Assembly: GCF_004117935.1 (NCBI RefSeq)
Contig: NZ_SDOY01000091.1
Span: forward strand, 109,984-149,915
Direction: 5' to 3'
Origin: Streptomyces roseicoloratus
GTDB lineage: Bacteria > Actinomycetota > Actinomycetes > Streptomycetales > Streptomycetaceae
DNA length: 39,932 nucleotides
In this document: positions 23,872-32,266 of the stretch, piece by piece
Numbering within the stretch: position 1 is the first letter of the stretch
Layout of the letters: each line of letters starts with the position of its first letter
The notes under the pieces: model-generated
Seen by the model: the letters and a program-made list of their open reading frames with translations, nothing else
The model's database searches: none
What the model was told of the DNA's origin: nothing
Made by a program: the position numbers and the translations under genes

Positions 23872-24897
23872 TCACGCCGACAGCCACTGCTCCGTGTACG
23901 TGTCGATCTCCTCGCGCAGCCGCGCCTTGCCCGTCTCGTCCAGGAACGAGGCCTCCACCGCGTTCTTCGCGAGCGCGGCGAGACCGCGCTCGTCCAGGTC
24001 CAGGAGCCGGGCGGCCACGGCGTACTCGTTGTTCAGGTCCGTGCCGAACATCGGCGGGTCGTCGCTGTTGATCGTGACCAGGACGCCGGCCTCCACCATC
24101 CGCTTGATCGGGTGGTCCTCCAGGCGCTCCACCGCGCGCGTCGCGATGTTCGAGGTCGGGCACACCTCCAGCGCGATCCGGTGCTCCGCGAGGTGCGCGA
24201 GCAGCGCCGGGTCCTTCACCGAGCTGGTGCCGTGGCCGATGCGCTCCGCGCCCAGCTCGTTCAGCGCGTCCCAGACCGTCTCGGGGCCGGTCGTCTCGCC
24301 GGCGTGCGGGACGCTGCGCAGCCCGGCCGCGCGGGCCCGGTCGAAGTACGGCTTGAACTGCGGGCGCGGCACGCCGATCTCCGGGCCGCCGAGGCCGAAG
24401 GAGACCAGGCCCTCCGGGTGCAGCTCGACGGCGAGACGCGCGGTCTCCTCCGCCGCCTCCAGACCGGCCTCGCCGGGGATGTCGAAGCACCAGCGCAGCA
24501 CCACGCCGAGTTCGGCCTCGGCCGCCTTGCGGGCGTCCTCGATCGCCGCCATGAACGCCCGCTCGTCGATGCCGCGGCGCGTGGAGCTGTACGGGGTGAT
24601 GGTCAGCTCCGCGTAGCGGATGTTCTGCCGGGCCATGTCCCGGGCGACCTCGTACGTGAGGAGCCGGACGTCCTCCGGGGTGCGGACCAGGTCCACGACG
24701 GAGAGGTAGACCTCGATGAAGTGGGCGAAGTCCGTGAACGTGAAGTAGTCGGCGAGGGCGTCCGGATCCGTCGGAACCTTGGAGTCCGGGTGCCGGGCGG
24801 CCAGTTCGGCGACGATGCGGGGCGAGGCGGAGCCGACGTGGTGCACGTGCAGCTCGGCCTTCGGGAGCCCCGCGATGAAGGAGTGAAGGTCGGTCAT
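23872..24897 (-). CDS. Adenosine deaminase-like protein (possibly aminodeoxyfutalosine deaminase)
   Basis: The 341-residue protein is a zinc-dependent deaminase of the ADA family. It has metal ligands His17 and His19 (ELHVHHVGS), His198 and catalytic Glu201 (HAGETTG), a conserved His222 (GHGTS) and NSDDPPMFGT (Asp279, Asp280). Classical enzymes have HLHLDG where this one has HVHHVGS. From memory, a homologue of this gene in S. coelicolor deaminates aminodeoxyfutalosine in the futalosine menaquinone pathway, so adenosine may not be the main substrate. A -10-like TACGAT (24904-24909 on the minus strand) lies 6 nt before the ATG with no ribosome-binding site, suggesting a leaderless mRNA. It is first in a three-gene operon. 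Confidence 0.9.
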   Translation of the reverse strand: MTDLHSFIAGLPKAELHVHHVGSASPRIVAELAARHPDSKVPTDPDALADYFTFTDFAHFIEVYLSVVDLVRTPEDVRLLTYEVARDMARQNIRYAELTITPYSSTRRGIDERAFMAAIEDARKAAEAELGVVLRWCFDIPGEAGLEAAEETARLAVELHPEGLVSFGLGGPEIGVPRPQFKPYFDRARAAGLRSVPHAGETTGPETVWDALNELGAERIGHGTSSVKDPALLAHLAEHRIALEVCPTSNIATRAVERLEDHPIKRMVEAGVLVTINSDDPPMFGTDLNNEYAVAARLLDLDERGLAALAKNAVEASFLDETGKARLREEIDTYTEQWLSA

Positions 24898-24972
24898 CGG
24901 GTCATCGTAGGCCGGGCACATCCCCCTGATGGCGGAGGTCGTAGCATGGCGTGACCACGATGGGGGAGGCCC

Positions 24973-25632
24973 ATGTCCGAGAACAACGACCAGCCCGCGG
25001 ACCCGTGGGCTCCGCCGAACCAGGACGGCGTCGAGCTGAGCAAGGGAGCGGGAGGCGCGACCGGCGCCCCGGGAGCGCCCGGCGCGTCCACGCCGCCGGT
25101 GCACGACCAGCCGACCATGGCGGCCATGCCGGGCGTCGACCTTCCGCCGCCGCCCGCGGCACCGGGAGCGACCGGAGGGACGTTCGGTTACCCGACCGCG
25201 CCCCCCGCGGCGACGGGCGCGACACCCGCGTACGGGTACCCGGCCGCGCCGCCGGCCACGTACCCCACCTACGGCTCCGGCTACCCGCAGCAGGGCTGGG
25301 GGCAGCCGCCCACCAACGGCTTCGCGATCACCGCCATGATCCTGGGCATCGTGGGCGTGGTGCTCGCCTTCTGCTCCTACGGCATCCTCGGGCTCATCCT
25401 CGGCGGTCTCGCGCTGATCTTCGGCATCCTCGGGAAGAAGCGCGCGGACCGCGGTGAGGCCGGCCACCGCGGCCAGGCCATCGCGGGCATCGTCCTCGGC
25501 GCGATCGGCCTCGTCCTCGGCGTCGCCGGCATCGCGCTGATCATCTACATCGCCACGCACGTGGACGAGTGGGAGAAGAGCGGCAGGGACGACCCCTGGG
25601 GCACCAGCCTGGTCGTCGAGACGCGCCGCTGA
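24973..25632 (+). CDS. DUF4190-type membrane protein
   Basis: The 219-residue protein has a long flexible N-terminus of about 115 residues rich in proline, glycine, alanine and tyrosine. Two hydrophobic segments follow (about 120-146 and 167-192) joined by a short basic loop (GKKRADRGEAGHRGQ), and then an acidic tail. This two-helix block is the DUF4190 pattern of actinobacterial membrane proteins, whose function is not known. GGGGGAGG at 24962-24969 supports the ATG at 24973. A weak -10-like TAGCAT is at 24942-24947. It is divergent from the deaminase operon. Confidence 0.88.
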   Translation: MSENNDQPADPWAPPNQDGVELSKGAGGATGAPGAPGASTPPVHDQPTMAAMPGVDLPPPPAAPGATGGTFGYPTAPPAATGATPAYGYPAAPPATYPTYGSGYPQQGWGQPPTNGFAITAMILGIVGVVLAFCSYGILGLILGGLALIFGILGKKRADRGEAGHRGQAIAGIVLGAIGLVLGVAGIALIIYIATHVDEWEKSGRDDPWGTSLVVETRR

Positions 25633-25648
25633 GGCGCACGCACCGGAG

Positions 25649-25738
25649 GACGCGCCGTCACGGCGCGTCAGGCCGGGGGTACGGGGGTCGCTCCGCGCGG
25701 CCCCCGTTCTCCTTGCTCCCCGCGGTACCGCCCGCGGG
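25649..25738. terminator. Three hairpins between convergent genes
   Basis: Three consecutive stems fill the 108-bp gap between convergent genes: 9 bp with loop TCA (25649-25669), about 11 bp (25681-25691 with 25697-25707), and 7 bp (25719-25738). They probably act as a bidirectional terminator. Confidence 0.7.
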
Positions 25739-25740
25739 CC

Positions 25741-26283
25741 TCACCGCAGTCGTTCCCGCGCCTCCATCAGCGCGAAGCCCAGCAGGTTCAGGCCCTGCCA
25801 GCGCTCGGGGTCGTACGCCCGGGCGTCGTCCGCCGGCAGGCCGATGCCCCAGACGCGGTCCAGCGGGCTGGCCTCCACGAGGACGCGGCGGCCCGTGCCG
25901 AGCAGGAAGGCCTTGAGGGCCTCGTCGGACCCGAACTTGTGCACGCTGCCGGCCACGACGATCTCGAAGCGCTTCCGCTGCCAGACCTCGTCGTCGAAGC
26001 CGCGGACCAGGCGGCCCGCCTTCTTCGCCGCCGCCGGTGACGCGGCCGTGAGCGCCGCGCGCTCGGCCTCGGCGTCGCCGAAGAGCCGCGCCTTCTCCGC
26101 CATCATCCAGTGCTCGGCGGTCGCGTAGCGCACGCCGTCCACCGCGAAGGGCGACGGCCACCACTGGCTCAGACAGCTCGCCGAGAGCCGCCCCTCGGGG
26201 TGCGGACGGTGGCCCCAGAAGTGCAGCCACTTCACCCGTTCGCCGCGTCTGACCTGCTGTTTCAATCGTTCCAGCTCACTCAT
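25741..26283 (-). CDS. NADAR family N-glycosidase (YbiA-like, DUF1768)
   Basis: The 180-residue protein belongs to the NADAR family: WWPSPFAVDGVRYATAEHWM with a conserved Glu57, then MAEKARLFGD, and the C-terminal block ASPLDRVWGIGL and NLLGFALMEARE. Known members either cleave toxic early riboflavin-pathway intermediates (YbiA) or remove ADP-ribose from guanine bases (partners of DarT1-type toxins). No toxin gene is adjacent, so the role here is open. I chose ATG 26283 (MSELERL), where homology begins; the frame is open to 26325. It is divergent from the second polyamine operon and shares a 175-bp intergenic region with it. Confidence 0.9.
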   Translation of the reverse strand: MSELERLKQQVRRGERVKWLHFWGHRPHPEGRLSASCLSQWWPSPFAVDGVRYATAEHWMMAEKARLFGDAEAERAALTAASPAAAKKAGRLVRGFDDEVWQRKRFEIVVAGSVHKFGSDEALKAFLLGTGRRVLVEASPLDRVWGIGLPADDARAYDPERWQGLNLLGFALMEARERLR

Positions 26284-26378
26284 GCATGCCACTGTTTCAG
26301 TTGCCACGGACAGTCCGTACGGCATTTTCCGGCCGTGCTCGACACTTGGTCGACCGATTCCGTCGCGTAACCAAAAGG

Positions 26379-26422
26379 CAACAACGGAATCACTTGTTGG
26401 ACCGAAGTCCCTCTGTCAGGAT
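26379..26422 (+). promoter_or_regulatory. Promoter with inverted repeat, second polyamine operon
   Basis: TTGTTG (26394-26399), a 17-bp spacer and CAGGAT (26417-26422) form a plausible promoter about 30 bp upstream of the dehydrogenase ribosome-binding site. CAACAA (26379-26384) and the -35 TTGTTG make an inverted repeat with a 9-bp spacer, so a regulator binding it would block the -35. Confidence 0.5.
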
Positions 26423-26458
26423 CGGCACTCAACTCGAGCTGGAACAACGGAGAGCGTC

Positions 26459-27973
26459 ATGGGCAACCGCTTCCAGGTGTCGGACCGCTTCGCGGACGGC
26501 GCGCAGTACATCGGGGGGCGGCTGCGCCCCGGGACCTCACAGGACGAGTACGCCGTCGTCGACCCGGCGACCGGGAAGGACGTCCTCTCCTACCGGCTGG
26601 CGTCGACGGCCGACGTGGACGAGGCCGTCGACGCCGCCCGGGAGGCCTTTCCCGGCTGGTCGGGCGCCACGCCCGGCGAGCGCTCGGACGCCCTGCACCG
26701 GCTCGCCGGCGTGCTGGCCGAGCGGGCGGAGGAGTTCGCGCAGGCCGAGTCGCTGCAGTGCGGCAAGCCGGTCAAGCTGACCCGCGAGTTCGACGTGCCC
26801 GGCACCGTGGACAACACGGCCTTCTTCGCCGGCGCCGCCCGCCACCTCCAGGGCCAGTCCGCCGGCGAGTACTCCGGCGACCACACCTCGTACGTACGGC
26901 GCGAGGCCATCGGCGTCGTCGGCTCGATCGCCCCCTGGAACTACCCGCTGCAGATGGCCGCCTGGAAGATCCTCCCGGCGATCGCCGCGGGCAACACGAT
27001 CGTCCTCAAGCCGGCCGAGCTGACGCCGCTGACCTCGCTGATGTTCGCGCAGGCGGCCACCGAGGCCGGCATCCCGGACGGCGTCGTCAACGTGGTCACC
27101 GGCGCCGGACGGGTCGCCGGCGAGCACCTGGTCGGGCACCCCGGCGTCGCCATGACCTCCTTCACCGGCTCCACCGGCGTGGGCAAGCGGGTCGCCGAGA
27201 TCGCCACCGCCACCGTCAAGCGGCTCCACCTGGAACTCGGCGGCAAGGCCCCGTTCGTCGTCTTCGACGACGCCGACCTGGAGGCCGCCGCCCACGGCGC
27301 CGTCGCCGCCTCCCTCATCAACAGCGGCCAGGACTGCACCGCCGCCACCCGCGCCTACGTCCAGCGGCCGCTGTTCGACGCCTTCGTCGCCCGGGTCGCC
27401 GAGCTCATGGAGACCGTGCGGCTGGGGGACCCGTTCGACCCGTCGACCGACCTCGGGCCGCTCGTCAGCCACGCCCAGCGCGACCGGGTCGCCGGCTTCG
27501 TCGAGCGGGCCCGCGGCTACGCGACCGTCGTCACCGGCGGCGAAGCCCCTGGTGGCGAGCTGAAGGACGGCGCATACTACCGTCCCACCCTCATCACCGG
27601 GGCCGCGCAGGACAGCGAGGTCGTGCAGTCGGAGATCTTCGGCCCGGTCCTCGTGGCGCTGCCCTTCGACGGGGACGACGAGGGCATCCGGCTCGCCAAC
27701 GACACCCCCTACGGGCTCGCCGCCTCCGCCTGGAGCCGTGACGTCTACCGGGCGAACCGGGCCACGCGCGAGATCAAGGCGGGCTGCGTGTGGGTCAACG
27801 ACCACATCCCGATCATCAGCGAGATGCCGCACGGGGGCTACAAGGCCTCGGGCTTCGGAAAGGACATGTCGGCGTACTCGTTCGAGGAGTACACGCAGGT
27901 GAAGCACGTGATGTACGACAACACGGCGGTGGCGGCCAAGGACTGGCACCGCACGATCTTCGGGGACCGATAG
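26459..27973 (+). CDS. Aldehyde dehydrogenase of the polyamine operon
   Basis: This second NAD(P)-dependent aldehyde dehydrogenase has 504 residues. It has IAPWNYPLQ (Asn161), Glu259 in LELGGK and the nucleophile Cys293 in GQDCTAATR. It ends in EMPHGGYKASGFGKDMSAYS, closely like the dehydrogenase at 18785, but has about 20 extra residues at each end. It heads the operon with the PotABCD transporter and the FAD amine oxidase, so it probably oxidises the aldehyde that oxidase makes, for instance gamma-glutamyl-aminobutyraldehyde. ATG 26459 follows GGAGAG at 26449-26454. Free 4-aminobutanal is an alternative substrate. Confidence 0.93.
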   Translation: MGNRFQVSDRFADGAQYIGGRLRPGTSQDEYAVVDPATGKDVLSYRLASTADVDEAVDAAREAFPGWSGATPGERSDALHRLAGVLAERAEEFAQAESLQCGKPVKLTREFDVPGTVDNTAFFAGAARHLQGQSAGEYSGDHTSYVRREAIGVVGSIAPWNYPLQMAAWKILPAIAAGNTIVLKPAELTPLTSLMFAQAATEAGIPDGVVNVVTGAGRVAGEHLVGHPGVAMTSFTGSTGVGKRVAEIATATVKRLHLELGGKAPFVVFDDADLEAAAHGAVAASLINSGQDCTAATRAYVQRPLFDAFVARVAELMETVRLGDPFDPSTDLGPLVSHAQRDRVAGFVERARGYATVVTGGEAPGGELKDGAYYRPTLITGAAQDSEVVQSEIFGPVLVALPFDGDDEGIRLANDTPYGLAASAWSRDVYRANRATREIKAGCVWVNDHIPIISEMPHGGYKASGFGKDMSAYSFEEYTQVKHVMYDNTAVAAKDWHRTIFGDR

Positions 27974-28022
27974 CAGCCGGCCGCCCGACCAGCGGCCAAC
28001 CCATCCCGAAAGGGCACAGCGC

Positions 28023-29270
28023 ATGGAGCAGTACCAGCCGGACAGCCTGTCCGCCGCGCAGATCGCGGCGATGCGGCGCAGCGTGACGAGCGGCCGGGGC
28101 GCCCTCACCCGCCGTTCGCTGCTGCGCGCCGGAGGCGTCGGCGCGCTCACCGTCGGCGGCCTCGCCGGGCTGAGTGCCTGCGGCATCCCGCCGGCCAAGC
28201 GGGAGGGCGAGGGACCGGCGTCCACGGACTTCTCGGCCACGGAGATGACGCTGAGCTTCTCCAACTGGACCGAGTACATGGACGTCAGCGAGGACGAGAA
28301 GTCCCGGCCGACCCTGGAGGCCTTCACCCGGCGGACCGGCATCAAGGTCAAGTACACCGAGGACATCAACGACAACGTCGAGTTCTTCGGCAAGATCAAA
28401 CCGCAGCTCGCGGCCGGCCAGGACACCGGCCGCGACCTGATCTGCGTGACCGACTGGCTGGCCGCCCGCATGATCCGGCTGGGATGGGTGCAGAAGCTGG
28501 ACCCGTCGCACCTGCCCCACGCGTACGCCAACCTGTCCACGCAGTTCCGCCGGCCCGACTGGGACCCGGGCCGGGCGTACTCGTACCCCTGGACCGGCAT
28601 CTCCACGGTCATCGCCTACAACGCCAAGGCGACCGGCGGCAGGAAGGTCGACTCCGTCACCCAGCTGCTTGACGACCCCGCGCTCAAGGGCCGGGTCGGC
28701 TTCCTCACCGAGATGCGCGACTCGGTCGGCATGACGCTCATCGACATGGGCAAGGACCCCGGAAAGTTCACCGACGCCGACTTCGACGGCGCGATCGGAC
28801 GGCTCCAGAAGGCCGTCGACAAGAAGCAGATCCGCCGCTTCACCGGCAACGACTACACCTCCGACCTGGACAAGGGCGACCTGGCGGCCTGCCTGGCCTG
28901 GGCCGGCGACATCATCCAGCTCCAGGCCGACAACCCGGACATCAAGTTCGCCATCCCGTCCGCGGGCTACATCACCTCCAGCGACAACCTGCTCGTCCCG
29001 GCGAACTCCCGGCACAAGACCAACGCCGAGAAGCTCATCGACTACTACTACGAGCTCCCGGTCGCCGCGCAGCTCGCCGCGTACATCAACTACGTCTGCC
29101 CGGTCGACGGGGTGAAGGACGAGCTGTCCAAGATCGACCCCGAGCTCGCGAACAACACGCTGATCCTCCCGGACAAGGCGATGGCGGCGAAGTCCCGTGC
29201 CTTCCGCTCGCTCAGCAGCGCGGAGGAGACGGCGTACGAGGAGAAGTTCGCCAAGCTCATCGGCGCCTGA
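28023..29270 (+). CDS. potD: Spermidine/putrescine ABC transporter substrate-binding lipoprotein
   Basis: The 415-residue PotD-type protein has a twin-arginine signal (TRRSLLRAGG, Arg30-Arg31) and lipobox LSAC (Cys53), so it is probably a Tat-exported lipoprotein. The mature part has the family start TLSFSNWTEYM and a recurring set of binding-site blocks (EDINDNVEFFGK, QDTGRDL, RFTGNDYTS, LQADNPDI). It should deliver putrescine or spermidine to the PotBC permease encoded downstream. The ATG at 28023 follows GAAAGGG by several bases. The gene is 49 bp after the dehydrogenase. A paralogue without a transporter is at 20376. Confidence 0.94.
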   Translation: MEQYQPDSLSAAQIAAMRRSVTSGRGALTRRSLLRAGGVGALTVGGLAGLSACGIPPAKREGEGPASTDFSATEMTLSFSNWTEYMDVSEDEKSRPTLEAFTRRTGIKVKYTEDINDNVEFFGKIKPQLAAGQDTGRDLICVTDWLAARMIRLGWVQKLDPSHLPHAYANLSTQFRRPDWDPGRAYSYPWTGISTVIAYNAKATGGRKVDSVTQLLDDPALKGRVGFLTEMRDSVGMTLIDMGKDPGKFTDADFDGAIGRLQKAVDKKQIRRFTGNDYTSDLDKGDLAACLAWAGDIIQLQADNPDIKFAIPSAGYITSSDNLLVPANSRHKTNAEKLIDYYYELPVAAQLAAYINYVCPVDGVKDELSKIDPELANNTLILPDKAMAAKSRAFRSLSSAEETAYEEKFAKLIGA

Positions 29271-29310
29271 GGCCGTCGTCCGTTCCTTCACGAATCCCGG
29301 GATCCCCTCC

Positions 29311-30495
29311 ATGACTGACAAGACTGCTCACACTGGCAACACCGGCGGCGGCGACGTCCGTCTCTCCGGCATCAGCAAGACCTACGGCTCGTTCACCGCC
29401 GTGCACCCGCTCGACCTGACGATCCCGCAGGGCTCGTTCTTCGCCCTGCTCGGCGCCTCCGGCTGCGGCAAGACCACCACGCTGCGGATGATCGCCGGCC
29501 TGGAGGACCCCACGACGGGCACCGTCTTCCTCGGCGACCGCGACGTCACCGACCTCCCGCCGTACAAGCGGCCGGTGAACACGGTCTTCCAGTCCTACGC
29601 GCTCTTCCCGCACATGGACATCTTCGAGAACATCGCCTTCGGTCTGCGCCGGCGCGGCATCAAGTCGGTGAAACCGCAGGTGGACGAGATGATCGAGCTG
29701 GTGCAGCTGGGCGAGCACGCCCACAAGAAGCCGCACCAGCTCTCCGGCGGCCAGCAGCAGCGCGTCGCCGTGGCCCGTGCGCTCATCAACCACCCGCAGG
29801 TGCTGCTGCTCGACGAGCCGCTCGGAGCCCTCGACCTCAAGCTGCGCCGCCAGATGCAGCTGGAGCTCAAGCGCATCCAGACCGAGGTCGGCATCACCTT
29901 CGTCCACGTCACCCACGACCAGGAGGAGGCCATGACCATGGCCGACCAGGTCGCGGTGATGAACGGCGGCCGGGTCGAGCAGCTGGGCGCTCCCGCCGAC
30001 CTGTACGAGAACCCGCAGACCACCTTCGTCGCCAACTTCCTCGGCACCTCGAACCTGATCGAGGCCGAGGTCGTCGAGACCGGCGGCGACGTCCTCGTGA
30101 CCGCCGGCGGCGGCAAGCTCCGCGTGCCCGGCGAGCGCTGTACCTCCGCCGTGCGCGCGGGCGGCAAGGTGCTCGTCGGCGTACGGCCCGAGAAGATCTC
30201 GCTGACGCACGCCGACGACGCCGACGAGATCGCCGCGGGCCGCAACCGGGTGACCGGCCGGATCGCCGACTCCTCGTTCATCGGCGTCTCCACCCAGTAC
30301 GTGGTGAACTCCCCGGCCGGCGCCGAGCTCCAGGTGTACGAGCAGAACATCGAGCGGGACTCCCGTCTGGTGCCCGGCACCGAGGTCGTCCTGCACTGGA
30401 ACCCGGCGCACACCTTCGGCCTCGACGCGGCCCAGTCCCTGCTCGCCGGGACCGTGGGCGACGCGGGCGCGGAGACGGTGGAGGACGCCGCATGA
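29311..30495 (+). CDS. potA: Spermidine/putrescine ABC transporter ATP-binding protein
   Basis: The 394-residue ATPase has Walker A GASGCGKT, signature LSGGQQQR, Walker B LLLDEP and switch histidine in THDQEEAM. A C-terminal domain of about 150 residues is of the TOBE type found in PotA. DLTIPQGSFFALLG at the N-terminus is typical. It energises import by PotB and PotC. I chose ATG 29311, the first ATG before the conserved start, although its ribosome-binding site is weak. The end overlaps potB by four bases (ATGA), so the two are translationally coupled. Confidence 0.95.
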   Translation: MTDKTAHTGNTGGGDVRLSGISKTYGSFTAVHPLDLTIPQGSFFALLGASGCGKTTTLRMIAGLEDPTTGTVFLGDRDVTDLPPYKRPVNTVFQSYALFPHMDIFENIAFGLRRRGIKSVKPQVDEMIELVQLGEHAHKKPHQLSGGQQQRVAVARALINHPQVLLLDEPLGALDLKLRRQMQLELKRIQTEVGITFVHVTHDQEEAMTMADQVAVMNGGRVEQLGAPADLYENPQTTFVANFLGTSNLIEAEVVETGGDVLVTAGGGKLRVPGERCTSAVRAGGKVLVGVRPEKISLTHADDADEIAAGRNRVTGRIADSSFIGVSTQYVVNSPAGAELQVYEQNIERDSRLVPGTEVVLHWNPAHTFGLDAAQSLLAGTVGDAGAETVEDAA

Positions 30496-31418
30496 GCACC
30501 ACCCTGGTCAAGGAGACCCCGCCCATAGAGGAACCGGTCCTCCGCAAGCTCTCCACCCGCCGTCGGCTCGTGCCGTACTGGCTGCTGCTGCCCGGCATCG
30601 TCTGGCTGCTGGTCTTCTTCGCGCTGCCGATGGTCTACCAGGCCTCCACCTCGGTGCAGACCGGCTCCCTGGAGCAGGGCTTCGAGGTCACCTGGCACTT
30701 CGCGACCTACTGGGACGCCTTCCAGGAGTACTGGCCGCAGTTCGTCCGCTCGCTGCTCTACGCGGGCACCGCGACGCTGCTGTGCCTGCTGCTCGGCTAC
30801 CCGCTGGCGTACCTCATCGCCTTCAAGGCCGGGCGCTGGCGCAACCTGCTCCTCGTCCTCGTCATCGCGCCGTTCTTCACCAGCTTCCTGATCCGCACGC
30901 TGGCCTGGAAGACGATCCTCGCGGACGACAGCCTGGTGGTCGACGCACTGAACACGCTGCACGTGCTCGACGTGACCAGCTGGCTCGGCTGGACCGAGGG
31001 CGACCGGGTGCTCGCCACCCCGATGGCCGTCGTCGCCGGTCTCACGTACAACTTCCTGCCGTTCATGATCCTGCCGCTCTACACCTCCCTGGAGCGCATC
31101 GACGGCCGGCTGCACGAGGCCGCGCAGGACCTCTACGCCTCCCCGGCCACCACCTTCCGCAAGGTGACCTTCCCGCTGTCCATGCCGGGCGTCGTCTCCG
31201 GCACGCTGCTCACCTTCATCCCGGCGAGCGGCGACTACGTCAACGCCGAGCTGCTCGGCTCCACCGACACCAAGATGGTCGGCAACGTCATCCAGTCGCA
31301 GTTCCTGCGGGTCCTGGACTATCCGACGGCCGCCGCCCTGTCGTTCATCCTCATGGCGGTCGTGCTGCTCATGGTCACCGTCTACATCCGCCGCGCGGGA
31401 ACGGAGGACCTGGTCTGA
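30492..31418 (+). CDS. potB: Spermidine/putrescine ABC transporter permease PotB
   Basis: The 308-residue protein is a six-helix importer permease with the EAA loop EAAQDLYASPATTFRKVTFP, which contacts the ATPase. The N-terminal 30 residues are hydrophilic, then helix 1 begins around LLLPGIVWLLVFFALP. PotB and PotC form the membrane channel of the polyamine importer. The gene overlaps potA at its start (ATGA) and potC at its end (TGATG). Confidence 0.94.
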   Translation: MSTTLVKETPPIEEPVLRKLSTRRRLVPYWLLLPGIVWLLVFFALPMVYQASTSVQTGSLEQGFEVTWHFATYWDAFQEYWPQFVRSLLYAGTATLLCLLLGYPLAYLIAFKAGRWRNLLLVLVIAPFFTSFLIRTLAWKTILADDSLVVDALNTLHVLDVTSWLGWTEGDRVLATPMAVVAGLTYNFLPFMILPLYTSLERIDGRLHEAAQDLYASPATTFRKVTFPLSMPGVVSGTLLTFIPASGDYVNAELLGSTDTKMVGNVIQSQFLRVLDYPTAAALSFILMAVVLLMVTVYIRRAGTEDLV

Positions 31419-32212
31419 TGCAGTGGCTGCGGAAGAATCTCGTCGTCATCGCGGGCCTGCTCACGCTCGCGTACCTGATCCTGCCGAACGTCGTCGTCAT
31501 GGCGTTCTCGTTCAACAAGCCGAACGGGCGCTTCAACTACGCCTGGCAGCAGTTCTCGCTGGACGCCTGGAAGGACCCCTGCGGCGTCGCCGACATGTGC
31601 GAGTCGCTCACCCTCTCGCTCCAGCTCGCCGCGTGGGCCACGGCCGGCGCGGTCGTCCTCGGCACCATGATCGCCTTCGCGCTGGTCCGCTACCGCTTCC
31701 GGGCACGCGGCGCGATCAACTCGCTGATCTTCCTGCCGATGGCGATGCCCGAGGTCGTCATGGCCGCCTCGCTGCTCACCCTGTTCCTCAACATGGGCGC
31801 GGAGCTGGGCTTCTGGACGGTCCTCATCGCCCACATCATGTTCTGCCTGTCGTTCGTCGTCACGGCGGTCAAGGCGCGCGTGATGTCCATGGACCCGCGG
31901 CTCGAGGAGGCGGCGCGCGACCTGTACGCGGGGCCCGTGCAGACCTTCCTGAGGGTGACGCTGCCGATCGCCGCCCCCGGCATCGCGGCCGGCGCGCTGC
32001 TCGCCTTCGCGCTCTCGTTCGACGACTTCATCATCACCAACTTCAACGCGGGCTCCACGGTGACCTTCCCCATGTTCGTCTGGGGCTCGGCACAGCGCGG
32101 AACCCCCGTCCAGATCAACGTCATCGGTACGGCGATGTTCGTCATCGCGGTGCTGGTGGTCGTGGCCGGGCAGATCGTCTCGAACCGGCGCAGGAAAACG
32201 GCAACAGCCTGA
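31418..32212 (+). CDS. potC: Spermidine/putrescine ABC transporter permease PotC
   Basis: The 264-residue permease has about six helices and an EAA loop (EAARDLYAGPVQTFLRVTLP). The conserved segment DDFIITNFNAG after it is typical of PotC. It starts on the last base of the potB stop codon. A 10-11-bp hairpin just downstream separates it from the FAD oxidase gene, which lies in the same direction. Confidence 0.94.
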   Translation: MQWLRKNLVVIAGLLTLAYLILPNVVVMAFSFNKPNGRFNYAWQQFSLDAWKDPCGVADMCESLTLSLQLAAWATAGAVVLGTMIAFALVRYRFRARGAINSLIFLPMAMPEVVMAASLLTLFLNMGAELGFWTVLIAHIMFCLSFVVTAVKARVMSMDPRLEEAARDLYAGPVQTFLRVTLPIAAPGIAAGALLAFALSFDDFIITNFNAGSTVTFPMFVWGSAQRGTPVQINVIGTAMFVIAVLVVVAGQIVSNRRRKTATA

Positions 32213-32219
32213 CATCAGC

Positions 32220-32247
32220 GCCTGACCGGCGGCCGAGCCGGTCAGGC
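32220..32247 (+). terminator. Hairpin between potC and the FAD oxidase gene
   Basis: Positions 32220-32230 pair perfectly with 32237-32247 around the loop GGCCGA. No T-run follows, so it may only lower or stabilise downstream expression rather than end the operon. Confidence 0.55.
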
Positions 32248-32266
32248 ACCGAAGGAGTTGGAAACC

